DNA of 64,000 nt from a virus, in the IMG/VR virus record IMGVR_UViG_3300025647_000026, positions 1 through 64,000 of that record; one strand, 5' to 3'. The notes below the pieces were generated by a model. It was not told the origin of the DNA and ran no database searches. It worked only from the letters and a program-made list of their open reading frames with translations. Below are positions 51,550-59,496 of this stretch, one piece after another. The position numbers and the translations under genes are program-made. Every line of letters begins with the position of its first letter. The stretch's first letter is position 1.

Positions 51550-52293
51550 ATGGAACATTCAATAATAACAAATCAAGAACTAGGACACGCTTACTTTTAT
51601 TGGGAAAGCAAACACGGAAGATTATTTTTAGCAAAGCAAATTATGTTTGAACTTGGCTATAAAGGAGTGGGAGATACTTTAAGAAGTTATGAATTAATAG
51701 ATGGGCATGATTTCATAAAATTCACTAAGAAAAACGACCCTTTTCTGTTTAAAGAACTGTTTGATTTGAAATCAATCGGTCAAAGAGCTTCTGAGATAAT
51801 TATGCTAACAGAAAGTGGTTTTTGGAAGTTATTAATGCAAAGCAGAAAATCTGTTGGTGTAAAAACAAGACATTGGTTAGCAAGTGAGGTTTTGCCATCT
51901 ATAAGAAAAACGGGAGTTTATTCAATAGCGAATAATAGCCCATTAGCTATATTTACAGAAAGAGGAAAGCAACTAGAACTAAGTAAGGCAGTAAACGCTC
52001 AAATAGGAAAAACAACAGAGGAGTATTCTAAGTTTTGGAACGACTTACATAAAATGGTTGTAGGGTTAGATGCGAAAGGAATTAAGAACTTATATCAAAG
52101 TAAAACATCTGCAAAAGAAGTTCTTAGGAAACATTTGCCGCATTTAGAAGCAACGGAAGCTGTTATAGAGGATATTTGGAAACAAGGAGTTGGATTAGAA
52201 AAAATAAAAGATTCTAATTTACATAAATCTTTAGCACACTCTTTTAACGCTATATTATCATTAGGAATTGATTTAAAAAATTTAGGTAAATAA
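51550..52293 (+). CDS. BRO-N antirepressor-type protein, second copy
   Basis: 247 aa. BRO-N features: 'LFLAKQIMFELGYKGVGDTLRSYE', 'IIMLTESGFWKLLMQSRKSVGVKTRHWLASEVLPSIRKTG'. The C-terminal domain (VVGLDAKGIKNLY, SAKEVLRKHLPHLEA) is paralogous to that of the 33221-33973 protein. It opens the replication operon and is 2 nt from the next gene, so it may regulate this operon or a host/phage repressor. Confidence 0.8.
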   Translation: MEHSIITNQELGHAYFYWESKHGRLFLAKQIMFELGYKGVGDTLRSYELIDGHDFIKFTKKNDPFLFKELFDLKSIGQRASEIIMLTESGFWKLLMQSRKSVGVKTRHWLASEVLPSIRKTGVYSIANNSPLAIFTERGKQLELSKAVNAQIGKTTEEYSKFWNDLHKMVVGLDAKGIKNLYQSKTSAKEVLRKHLPHLEATEAVIEDIWKQGVGLEKIKDSNLHKSLAHSFNAILSLGIDLKNLGK

Positions 52294-52295
52294 TT

Positions 52296-53129
52296 ATGGC
52301 TATATTTAGAAAAATACATACGTCATTTTGGAGCGACACATTTGTTTCTGAATTAACAGAAAAGGAAAAGCTGTTTTATTTATACATTTTAACCAATGAA
52401 AGAACTACCCAATTAGGAGTATATGAAATAAGTAAAAAACAAATTTGCTTTGACTTATCATACAGTATCGATTTAGTATCTATGCTAATAAAAAAGTTCG
52501 AAAAATGGAATAAAATCAAGTACAATAATACCACTAATGAAATTTCTGTGAAAAATTGGGATAAGTATAATTTAAACCCATCATCAAAGGTTCAAGTACT
52601 TGTAAACAAAGAGATTGCTAAAGTAAAAGACAAAGCCTTGATACAGTATAAATACAGTAGCGATACAGTATCAATACATAATCCACAAGAAGAAGAAGAA
52701 GAAGAAGAAGAAACTAAGGAGAAGGAGATAGGCGGTTCTATCGAACCTGCCCTCCCACCTCTAACTTTAGAATTAGAAGCTACTACCCTACCCGCACCAC
52801 CAAGAGAGGAATCGGAACATAAACTGATAATTCACATTAAATCTAATTACCCAACGGTAGCGAGGTTGGCGCAAATGACGAATAAGCAAGCAGAAGAGTT
52901 GGTTGCTACCTACAAAAGAGAATCTATTTCTAAAAAACTAGGGGCTATGGAAAACAAAAAATCACTATTAAAGGACTATAAATCATGCTTTTTAACCCTT
53001 AAAAATTGGTTGGATATGGATGATAATTCAAGATTAGTAAAACAGATTACTACTGGTGAAACCGAATCAGAAAAAAGAGCAAGGGAAATTAAAGAGCGAG
53101 AGGACTCTTGGAAAAAAAGGAATATATGA
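52296..53129 (+). CDS. Replisome organiser / DnaD-like protein
   Basis: 277 aa. N-terminal winged-helix region 'IFRKIHTSFWSDTFVSELTEKEKLFYLYILTNERTTQLGVYEIS' is the standard opening of phage replication organiser proteins. A run of glutamates (EEEEEEEE, about residues 130-140) separates it from a C-terminal helical domain with 'YKSCFLTLKNWLD' as in helicase-loading domains. It should bind the origin and recruit the helicase encoded next. Confidence 0.75.
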   Translation: MAIFRKIHTSFWSDTFVSELTEKEKLFYLYILTNERTTQLGVYEISKKQICFDLSYSIDLVSMLIKKFEKWNKIKYNNTTNEISVKNWDKYNLNPSSKVQVLVNKEIAKVKDKALIQYKYSSDTVSIHNPQEEEEEEEETKEKEIGGSIEPALPPLTLELEATTLPAPPREESEHKLIIHIKSNYPTVARLAQMTNKQAEELVATYKRESISKKLGAMENKKSLLKDYKSCFLTLKNWLDMDDNSRLVKQITTGETESEKRAREIKEREDSWKKRNI

Positions 53130-54085
53130 ACGCAACAGTAATTAACTATAACGAAAAAAACAACGAGTTTTTAAATTACCACGAAACGGGCGGGGCGGGA
53201 TTAAATTATACGGGTTTTGAAAGCCTAGTAGGTACATTCCAATTCGCTCACGATGGGGTTACAGACCTTACGGGGGCGGGTGGCTCGGGCAAAACTGAGT
53301 TCGCATTAGAGCTTTTATTTTACCAATCCGAGAAGTTTGGATTTAGGCATTTGCTTTACGTCCCTGATATTGGAAGTTATAAAGAAATTCGCAGAAAACT
53401 AATGGTTAAACATTATAAAAAATCTTTTAGGGGATATTCTAATTCAATACAACAACACGAATTAATATCTGCATCAGCTTGGATTGACCACCATTTTTTA
53501 ATAATTGGCAAAAAAGATTTCAAAAAACCACTTACCCCTCAAATGATTTGGGAATTTGCTTCTGAATATAAAGATGATAGTGGAAGTATTCAAACATGTT
53601 TTATTGATTCTTGGAAAAATCTTTATCACCCAATTAGGGATTATGGTAGAGAAGACCAATATAACGATTATGTTTTAAGTTTTAGAAATGAATTAGCAGA
53701 AGCATCTTGTAAACATTTTATGACTATTGCTCATGCTATTAAAACAGAAAGAGAAAAAACAGGAGAAGATGATAAAAGCAAAAGAAGAATCCCTGATGCT
53801 GATGATATTAAGGGTGGTGGTTGGCTCGCAAATGGCAAAACAATTATAACAATTGACCGACCAAATAAAGAATACGAGGATTTTGATGTGTACTTTAGTA
53901 AAGTTAAGCCAGACACAATCGGTACTGCAAAACCTATAATAGGTAAATTTGGGTTTAATTGGCGAAGAAGCAGAACTTACGAAACAATTGAAGGGCAAAT
54001 GTATTATGCAGGAGAAGCTCAAAATAGAGAGCAAAAAGAAACAGGTTTTAGATTTGAACTAAACGAAGATAAATTAGATTTTTAA
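53126..54085 (+). CDS. RecA-like ATPase, DnaB/Twinkle-type helicase
   Basis: 319 aa. Walker A GAGGSGKT (residues 50-57), Walker B CFIDSW (158-163), and a helicase H3/H4-like pattern 'MTIAHAIKTERE...PDADDIKGGGWLANGKTIITIDRP', which in Twinkle/T7 gp4 helicases follows the phosphate sensor. No primase domain. Start ATG 53126 overlaps the previous stop as ATGA. It probably works as replicative helicase with the organiser protein. Confidence 0.75.
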   Translation: MNATVINYNEKNNEFLNYHETGGAGLNYTGFESLVGTFQFAHDGVTDLTGAGGSGKTEFALELLFYQSEKFGFRHLLYVPDIGSYKEIRRKLMVKHYKKSFRGYSNSIQQHELISASAWIDHHFLIIGKKDFKKPLTPQMIWEFASEYKDDSGSIQTCFIDSWKNLYHPIRDYGREDQYNDYVLSFRNELAEASCKHFMTIAHAIKTEREKTGEDDKSKRRIPDADDIKGGGWLANGKTIITIDRPNKEYEDFDVYFSKVKPDTIGTAKPIIGKFGFNWRRSRTYETIEGQMYYAGEAQNREQKETGFRFELNEDKLDF

Positions 54086-54489
54086 TGATGGACGAGGAAT
54101 TAAAAGCATTTTTTGCGAAAGATGCTGAGATAAACAAAATAAGAACCGAAGACTACAAGAAACTTCGTAAAATCATGGACGAATATTGTGGATTTACAAA
54201 TTTATCTACACAATCAGAACCTTGTTGGGTTAATTTATGGGCTATTTCTTTGTTTATAGAGAACTTTGAAGACAAAGCTATACTAGCGGAAGGAAAGTCA
54301 AAAGATAATGCCTTAAAACACCTTAAAACGCTTTATGAAATTCAACAACAATATGGCAAATTTTATTTCGAGTCAATAATCTACCGAGAAAAGGTAACTA
54401 CACTTGAAAAAAATCAATTTAGGTTTATTGAAAAAATAAAAGAACTTCAAAAGGAAAATGCAACACTAAAACAACAATTAAACTTTTAA
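54085..54489 (+). CDS. 134-aa coiled-coil protein
   Basis: Helical, charged protein ending in a coiled coil (EKIKELQKENATLKQQL). It overlaps the helicase stop as TAATG. Perhaps a replication accessory protein; unknown. Confidence 0.55.
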   Translation: MMDEELKAFFAKDAEINKIRTEDYKKLRKIMDEYCGFTNLSTQSEPCWVNLWAISLFIENFEDKAILAEGKSKDNALKHLKTLYEIQQQYGKFYFESIIYREKVTTLEKNQFRFIEKIKELQKENATLKQQLNF

Positions 54490-54503
54490 ACCAAACAAAA
54501 ATC

Positions 54504-54902
54504 ATGAAAAATAAAGTAAAAAGAGAAGCACCAATTACAAAACTAGAAATTAGTAAGTTAAGTGCAGAAGAAAAAGAAAAAATGCTAATGAACGTAAGAG
54601 TAGCTTTAGTAGGCTTCCATGCCACCTTAAAGGCATCAAAACATTTAGCGGATTTTATTGAGTATCATAGGTTTATGCTTAATCCTAAAACAGTAAAGCT
54701 AATTAAAGATGCTTTTATTGAACAAGATTACTTGTGTACAATTTTAGACAAGGCATTTGACGAAAGTAAAGACTTAGACGCTCAGCACAAAGAAAATCAA
54801 CAAGAAGCTAGCTATGAAATACTAGAATCTATTGAAGAAAAGTGTAAAGAGTACCTTCAAAATGAGATGGGATTTAGAATTGTAAAGGAGGTAATTGGAT
54901 AA
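54504..54902 (+). CDS. 132-aa helical protein
   Basis: Helical protein with a basic N-terminus (MKNKVKREAPITKLEISKLSAEEKEK). 14 nt after its neighbour and overlapping the next by 1 nt. Not recognised. Confidence 0.55.
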   Translation: MKNKVKREAPITKLEISKLSAEEKEKMLMNVRVALVGFHATLKASKHLADFIEYHRFMLNPKTVKLIKDAFIEQDYLCTILDKAFDESKDLDAQHKENQQEASYEILESIEEKCKEYLQNEMGFRIVKEVIG

Positions 54903-55252
54903 TGAAAAGCAGCGTAGAACAAAATAATATATATTTACTAGATAAATTAGTAAAAGTAACTATCTGTGATGCAGAAGTTGAGCGATTATATTGCTCAAAG
55001 AAAGAAATAAAGATTTTTGGAATAGTTTTTCGAAAAGAAGGCGTGTATTGGCGTTATCTTTCTCATAATTTTATTAGCGAAGGTGCGCCCGAAAACTGTT
55101 TTATTGACGGTGAAAATATTTATTACAATCCAAGAGTTAAGTTAGATTTTGGCAATAGAGTTACTGCTACGATGTATTTTGAAAGCATTGTAGCCTGTCA
55201 TAATTATGTAGCTTTTATTACAAAAGGTAAAAATATAGTTACGACCATATAA
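54902..55252 (+). CDS. 116-aa beta-rich protein
   Basis: Beta-rich protein (VKVTICDAEVERLYCSKKEIKIFGIVF) followed by a 12-bp hairpin. Operon member of the replication region; function unknown. Confidence 0.55.
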   Translation: MKSSVEQNNIYLLDKLVKVTICDAEVERLYCSKKEIKIFGIVFRKEGVYWRYLSHNFISEGAPENCFIDGENIYYNPRVKLDFGNRVTATMYFESIVACHNYVAFITKGKNIVTTI

Positions 55253-55260
55253 AAAAAACA

Positions 55261-55304
55261 AAGAATTGTGGCGGATAAATGCTAATTTAGCTGCCACAAT
55301 TCTT
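55261..55304 (+). other. Perfect 12-bp hairpin without T run
   Basis: AAGAATTGTGGC (55261-55272) pairs perfectly with GCCACAATTCTT (55293-55304); the loop contains a further TAAAT/ATTTA stem. Followed by AAATAAAAC, so not a standard terminator. Compare the similar element at 16408. Confidence 0.7.
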
Positions 55305-55322
55305 AAATAAAACAACAAAAAC

Positions 55323-55547
55323 ATGAACATTAGACACATAATAATAAAAACCTACGACAACAAGTACGAATATTTCCTTGAAAAAGAAGAATTTAACTAC
55401 GAATTTCGAGAAGAAACTAACGGAAAAGTAACCCACAAGGAATATAGAAGCAGTAATGCTGAAGCAATAGAACTCTTTGACGAATATATTCTAGCAGTAA
55501 AAGGAGCATTAGTAAGCATGGAAGTAAACTTCAAACAAACTGATTAG
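55323..55547 (+). CDS. 74-aa protein, unknown
   Basis: MNIRHIIIKTYDNKYEYFLEK... acidic, beta then helical. First gene after the hairpin; A-rich leader AACAACAAAAAC. Confidence 0.55.
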   Translation: MNIRHIIIKTYDNKYEYFLEKEEFNYEFREETNGKVTHKEYRSSNAEAIELFDEYILAVKGALVSMEVNFKQTD

Positions 55548-55551
55548 TAGT

Positions 55552-55740
55552 ATGAAAATAACAATTCACCAACAAGGGAACTACGAAACAAGCGATGGAT
55601 ACGACCTAACTATAACAGAAATATGGTACGGAAAAGACGAAAGAATAGACTTTGAAGTACGAGGAAAGCTATATTCCAGAACCAGAGAACAGTTTGAACA
55701 AGCTTTAAGAGATAAGAAAATAGTAAAAATACCGAATTAA
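55552..55740 (+). CDS. 62-aa protein, unknown
   Basis: MKITIHQQGNYETSDGYDLT... a beta protein 4 nt after the 74-aa gene. Not recognised. Confidence 0.5.
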   Translation: MKITIHQQGNYETSDGYDLTITEIWYGKDERIDFEVRGKLYSRTREQFEQALRDKKIVKIPN

Positions 55741-55773
55741 TAAAATTTAATTAGTTATTCTACTTTGCATTTT

Positions 55774-55781
55774 TAACTTTG
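55774..55781 (+). promoter_or_regulatory. -7 box of recombinase gene
   Basis: TAACTTTG, 21 nt before ATG 55803; no clear -33. Confidence 0.45.
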
Positions 55782-55802
55782 TGAAACCAAAACGAACAAA
55801 TT

Positions 55803-56510
55803 ATGACACAGAATACAACACAAAATACAACACAAAATACTAATAAGTATGTTAGTTATTTTAGGGTTTCGACCCAAGAACAAGGAAGAAGTGGTCTAGG
55901 ACTTGAGGCTCAAGAACAAATGGTAAAAAGAATTACCGACAATGGTATAGTTCTATCTACTTTTACTGAAATAGAATCAGGTAAAAAGGCAAATAGACCT
56001 AAGTTACTAGAAGCTATTGCCTTGTGTAAAGCAAATAATGCTACCCTTATTGTTGCTAAATTAGACAGGTTATCTCGTAACGTACACTTCATTAGTACAC
56101 TTATGGAAAGCAAGGTTAAGTTTATTTGTAGTGATATGCCAGAGTGTGATAGCTTCACTATAAATTTATTTGCAGCTATGGCACAGAGAGAAAGAGAAAT
56201 GATTTCCGAAAGAACCTCTAAAGCATTACAAGTAATAAAAGCTAGAATAGCAGCAGATGGCGAATACACTACTAAAGCAGGTAAAATAATATCTACACTA
56301 GGTAATGGCACATTACAAAATAAAGAAACCGCCAAAAAACAAATGGCTTACGTAGCATCTCATAGGGTATACGAAAAGAAATCAAACATAGGGTTTACTC
56401 TTGTCCAATCGCTTTCTCAAAACGGTATTCCTAAAAAAGAAATCAAACAAAGACTTGCCGATAACGGTATCATCGTATCATTACAAACAGTATACAAATA
56501 CGCAAAATAA
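55803..56510 (+). CDS. Small serine recombinase (resolvase/invertase)
   Basis: 235 aa. The catalytic N-terminal domain has 'YVSYFRVSTQEQG' (Ser23 nucleophile), 'VAKLDRLSRN' (Arg89, Arg92) and 'FAAMAQREREMISERTSKAL' (long E helix); the C-terminal region (KKEIKQRLADNGIIVSLQTVYKY) is a resolvase-type HTH. An N-terminal TQNTTQNTTQNT repeat is odd. It could act as integrase-like recombinase, dimer resolvase or DNA invertase. It is the only site-specific recombinase seen. Confidence 0.85.
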   Translation: MTQNTTQNTTQNTNKYVSYFRVSTQEQGRSGLGLEAQEQMVKRITDNGIVLSTFTEIESGKKANRPKLLEAIALCKANNATLIVAKLDRLSRNVHFISTLMESKVKFICSDMPECDSFTINLFAAMAQREREMISERTSKALQVIKARIAADGEYTTKAGKIISTLGNGTLQNKETAKKQMAYVASHRVYEKKSNIGFTLVQSLSQNGIPKKEIKQRLADNGIIVSLQTVYKYAK

Positions 56511-56511
56511 A

Positions 56512-56670
56512 ATGAAAACAGTAATAAAAGTAATAGTAACCTTGTCAATTCTTTGGTTTTTATTTTTAGCCACTGATTCCTTAGCTAACGGGAATCATCA
56601 AGATGTATTTAACTATGCAATTTTAGCAATTTTAACAAATATTCAATATTTACTAATAACAAAAAAATGA
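56512..56670 (+). CDS. 52-aa membrane protein
   Basis: MKTVIKVIVTLSILWFLFLATD... with two hydrophobic segments (residues 5-20 and 33-49). Follows the recombinase by 1 nt. Function unknown. Confidence 0.55.
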   Translation: MKTVIKVIVTLSILWFLFLATDSLANGNHQDVFNYAILAILTNIQYLLITKK

Positions 56671-56876
56671 AAACAGAAAATTTAGAACAAGCTGCTGAAA
56701 ACTATGCAGAAAAATGGAATGATTTAGAAAATCAATTTAAGCTAAGCAGTTGTTTTATTGCAGGTGCTAAATTCCAGCAAGAACAAGATAAAAAATGTTA
56801 CCATCCAATGACAGAAAGGAAACACACATCAGATGTCCATTTTGAATGTACTATTTGTGGATATAATAATTATTAA
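56667..56876 (+). CDS. EQAAExYAE-family small protein 1
   Basis: 69 aa: 'LEQAAENYAEKW...FIAGAKFQQEQDKKCYHPM' and a C-terminal CTICG zinc-like motif. First of three tandem paralogues; overlaps the membrane gene by 4 nt. The family is common in Bacteroidota phages; function unknown. Confidence 0.65.
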   Translation: MKTENLEQAAENYAEKWNDLENQFKLSSCFIAGAKFQQEQDKKCYHPMTERKHTSDVHFECTICGYNNY

Positions 56877-56903
56877 CCTATAACAACATTAAGAAGAAAT
56901 AAA

Positions 56904-57107
56904 ATGAAAAAAGAAACAATTGAACAAGCTGCTGAAAAATATGCAGAATCTACTCCAGATAACGACCCTGTAAGAATTAATTCATTTATTGCAGGTGCTA
57001 AATTCCAACAAGAAAGAATGCTTGAAACTATGGACGCATTTACCGAAGATGTTATGGGTGGCTGTAATTTACGAGCGAAAGAATGGTTAGAAACTTTTAA
57101 CAAATAA
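56904..57107 (+). CDS. EQAAExYAE-family small protein 2
   Basis: 67 aa: 'IEQAAEKYAESTPDN...SFIAGAKFQQERMLETMDAF' ending EWLETFNK. Clear paralogue of the genes at 56667 and 57360. Confidence 0.65.
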   Translation: MKKETIEQAAEKYAESTPDNDPVRINSFIAGAKFQQERMLETMDAFTEDVMGGCNLRAKEWLETFNK

Positions 57108-57118
57108 AAATAAATAAT

Positions 57119-57355
57119 ATGGTAAGAACAATCAGAGAATGGGAAACAGTGTATTTCCAAGCAGTAAAAAAAGGTTACAACTCAGTAACTATTGAGTTAA
57201 GTTTTAACCACAAAACAAATAAATACACACTATGTACGGCAAACGAAGAGAGTGTATCATTTAAAGATGATTCTATTCAAACTTCTAGAATGAAAATAGA
57301 AGCAATCACAGCAGCAATTAAATATGTAGATAATATCATTAATAAAAAGAAATAA
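57119..57355 (+). CDS. 78-aa protein, unknown
   Basis: MVRTIREWETVYFQAVKKGYN... a basic, mixed alpha/beta protein between the paralogues. Not recognised. Confidence 0.55.
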   Translation: MVRTIREWETVYFQAVKKGYNSVTIELSFNHKTNKYTLCTANEESVSFKDDSIQTSRMKIEAITAAIKYVDNIINKKK

Positions 57356-57359
57356 AATT

Positions 57360-57743
57360 ATGAACCAAGAAACACTTGAACAAGCTGCTGAAAGATTATA
57401 TCCTAAATCTTCAATACCAAGAAAACTTTTTACTAAATGTGCGAAATGGCAGCAAGAAACACATCTGGATATTAAAGATAACAAAATAGAATTATTAGAG
57501 GAAGATTTAGAATGTATTAGGATGTATCTAAATGATTTAAAAATACCTAGAACTGATAAAGATGATAAAGAGTATTCTATTGTTGGAAGGATTAAATGGC
57601 AAACAGAAAGAAGTTATAGTGAGGAAGAAGTTTTAGAAATATTATTAAAACATCAATCTGATTATAGAAGTGCTGTAAGAAATACATCTCCTTTAAATTG
57701 GAGTTTTGATATTAATAAATGGTTTGAAACTTTTAAAAAATAA
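57360..57743 (+). CDS. EQAAExxx-family protein 3, long form
   Basis: 127 aa: 'LEQAAERLYPKSSIPRK...AKWQQETHLDI', then a helical insert with 'RSYSEEEVLEILLKHQSDYR' and the ending INKWFETFKK. The longest of the three paralogues and the closest to the usual family form. Confidence 0.7.
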   Translation: MNQETLEQAAERLYPKSSIPRKLFTKCAKWQQETHLDIKDNKIELLEEDLECIRMYLNDLKIPRTDKDDKEYSIVGRIKWQTERSYSEEEVLEILLKHQSDYRSAVRNTSPLNWSFDINKWFETFKK

Positions 57744-57747
57744 TAAA

Positions 57748-57981
57748 ATGAAAACAGCAAAAGAAAAAGCAGCGGAATTAGTAGAGTCAAATTTAAAAGT
57801 TTTGTGTAGCAATCCTGCTGAATATGAACTTGAATTTTTTAAAAGCAGAGCAAAACAATGCGCAATTAATACAGTTGACGAAATTATTAATACTTTGATT
57901 ATTGAACCTATTAGAGTTAATAATAAATATCAAACACCAAATTATTGGCAAGAAGTAAAAGAGGAAATAAATAAATTATGA
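57748..57981 (+). CDS. 77-aa helical protein
   Basis: MKTAKEKAAELVESNLKVL... start set at ATG 57748, 5 nt after the previous stop. Overlaps the next gene by 4 nt (ATGA-type). Unknown. Confidence 0.6.
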   Translation: MKTAKEKAAELVESNLKVLCSNPAEYELEFFKSRAKQCAINTVDEIINTLIIEPIRVNNKYQTPNYWQEVKEEINKL

Positions 57982-58574
57982 ATTATAAAATAAAAATAAC
58001 CGAAGAGAACCAAGCAATTGTAAAGAGAATTGCAGACGAGAATGGAATGAATCCGAATTTATTTGATTTCAATCCAGAATCTGTTTGCTACGAAATAATG
58101 GAAGAAAAATTCGTGTATCTTGGAACAATTTTAAATAGTGAATTTCGTATTTTAACAACTGAAAAATTTATTGAAATGTTTGATAAGAAGCAAAGCGAAT
58201 GGAAGCCAAAAAGAGGTGAAAGAGTGTTAGTGTGGGATGAAAATGATGACCCCGTAGAACGGTTTTTTATAGATAAAATAGATAATTGCCTTGACGGTAT
58301 AATAATAGTACAACTAGAATACGAAAAAACTTTTTTAAATGGCAATGAGTTTAGGTGCGCAACTTACGAGTACATGAAACAAATACCAAAACCAGAAGCA
58401 ATAGTTGAAACTGATTTTAAAACGAAGGTTGTTGAATTAATTGAAAAAAGAATTGAAATACATAATAAACAAATAGACGACTGCTATAAGGGGAAAGTAG
58501 CATATACAGCTTTAAATCTTGAAATATGCAAGGGGGAATTAGAAGATATTTTAGAACGAATAAAAGAACTATAA
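57978..58574 (+). CDS. 198-aa protein, unknown
   Basis: N-terminal helical part, a middle beta segment 'KPKRGERVLVWDENDDPVERFFI' that reads like a small SH3-type barrel found in phage proteins, and a C-terminal coiled part. Last gene before the terminator at 58634. Confidence 0.6.
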   Translation: MNYKIKITEENQAIVKRIADENGMNPNLFDFNPESVCYEIMEEKFVYLGTILNSEFRILTTEKFIEMFDKKQSEWKPKRGERVLVWDENDDPVERFFIDKIDNCLDGIIIVQLEYEKTFLNGNEFRCATYEYMKQIPKPEAIVETDFKTKVVELIEKRIEIHNKQIDDCYKGKVAYTALNLEICKGELEDILERIKEL

Positions 58575-58633
58575 CGAGCGAATAGTTATAGATAACGCCC
58601 TTGCGTTAGATAGAATCTATTCCTCCATAAAAG

Positions 58634-58672
58634 AAAAGGGAACTAGCTAACAACTACTTCCCTTTTATTGTT
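58634..58672 (+). terminator. Rho-independent terminator
   Basis: AAAAGGGAA (58634-58642) pairs with TTCCCTTTT (58658-58666), followed by ATTGTTTATT. Ends the rightward replication/recombinase operon. Confidence 0.85.
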
Positions 58673-58697
58673 TATTAATATTAAAGTTAAAATATTG

Positions 58698-58727
58698 TTG
58701 TAAATCTTAATAAAAACATTATATTTG
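58698..58727 (+). promoter_or_regulatory. Leaderless promoter of AntA/AntB gene
   Basis: TTG (58698-58700), exactly 19 nt, TATATTTG (58720-58727), four bases before ATG 58732. A textbook example of the leaderless arrangement in this phage. Confidence 0.8.
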
Positions 58728-58731
58728 CAAC

Positions 58732-59496
58732 ATGATACAAGTAGATGCTAACAACCAAGTAGAGGGAAGAGAACTACATAAAGAAGTAGAAGTAAAAACA
58801 AGATACAGAGAATGGGTAAGAAGATGTATAGATTATGCCGACTTAATAGAAGGTAAAGACTATTGTTACGAACTGTGCGCTGGGAATAGAGGTGGTTCAC
58901 CTGCTGTTAACCACACCTTTACATTAGACGCAGCAAAAGAAATATGTATAGTATCAGCTACTCCAAAAGCAAAAGAACTAAGAAGGTGGCTAATAAACCT
59001 ATCTAACAAAGTAGAAAACGGAGAACTATTCTCTCCAGAACAAATAATCTACATGACTAAACTCAAAGAAGTATTCAAATACATTGACCTATGTAGAGAG
59101 CAAGAGAAAAACCATTTAGAAACATTCAAAACAAATAACCCTAAATCTTACAACATATACGCAGAGTTTCATACTATGAGAAATAATGCCTTAAACATAC
59201 ACCCTAACACAATAGACCAACGTATCAAAGAATGGTGTATAGAAAACAATAAAGCTACAACTAAAAGTAATATGTCTAAAACAGACAAACTACTACTATT
59301 AGACAAGTATGAAGTGCTTAGAAACGGTGTATGGGATTTCCTTAAAGCAAAGGAATCTAAATGGGCAGATAACGTAGCAAACCTCGTAAAAGCAATGGCT
59401 AAAACAGAAAGTATAGAAATGTATCGCAATAACAATGATTCGCTATTCCGTTCACAGCAAGTATTGCCCAATGTAAGTACTAACATATTAAGCTAA
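58732..59496 (+). CDS. AntA/AntB antirepressor
   Basis: 254 aa. The N-terminal part matches AntA/AntB: 'VEGRELHKEVEVKTRYREWVRRCIDYADLIEGKDYC' and 'HTFTLDAAKEICIVSATPKAKELRRWLINLSNKVE'. The C-terminal half is helical and unrelated to known effector domains. Such proteins bind a phage repressor and release lytic growth. Third antirepressor-type gene of the window. Confidence 0.85.
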   Translation: MIQVDANNQVEGRELHKEVEVKTRYREWVRRCIDYADLIEGKDYCYELCAGNRGGSPAVNHTFTLDAAKEICIVSATPKAKELRRWLINLSNKVENGELFSPEQIIYMTKLKEVFKYIDLCREQEKNHLETFKTNNPKSYNIYAEFHTMRNNALNIHPNTIDQRIKEWCIENNKATTKSNMSKTDKLLLLDKYEVLRNGVWDFLKAKESKWADNVANLVKAMAKTESIEMYRNNNDSLFRSQQVLPNVSTNILS

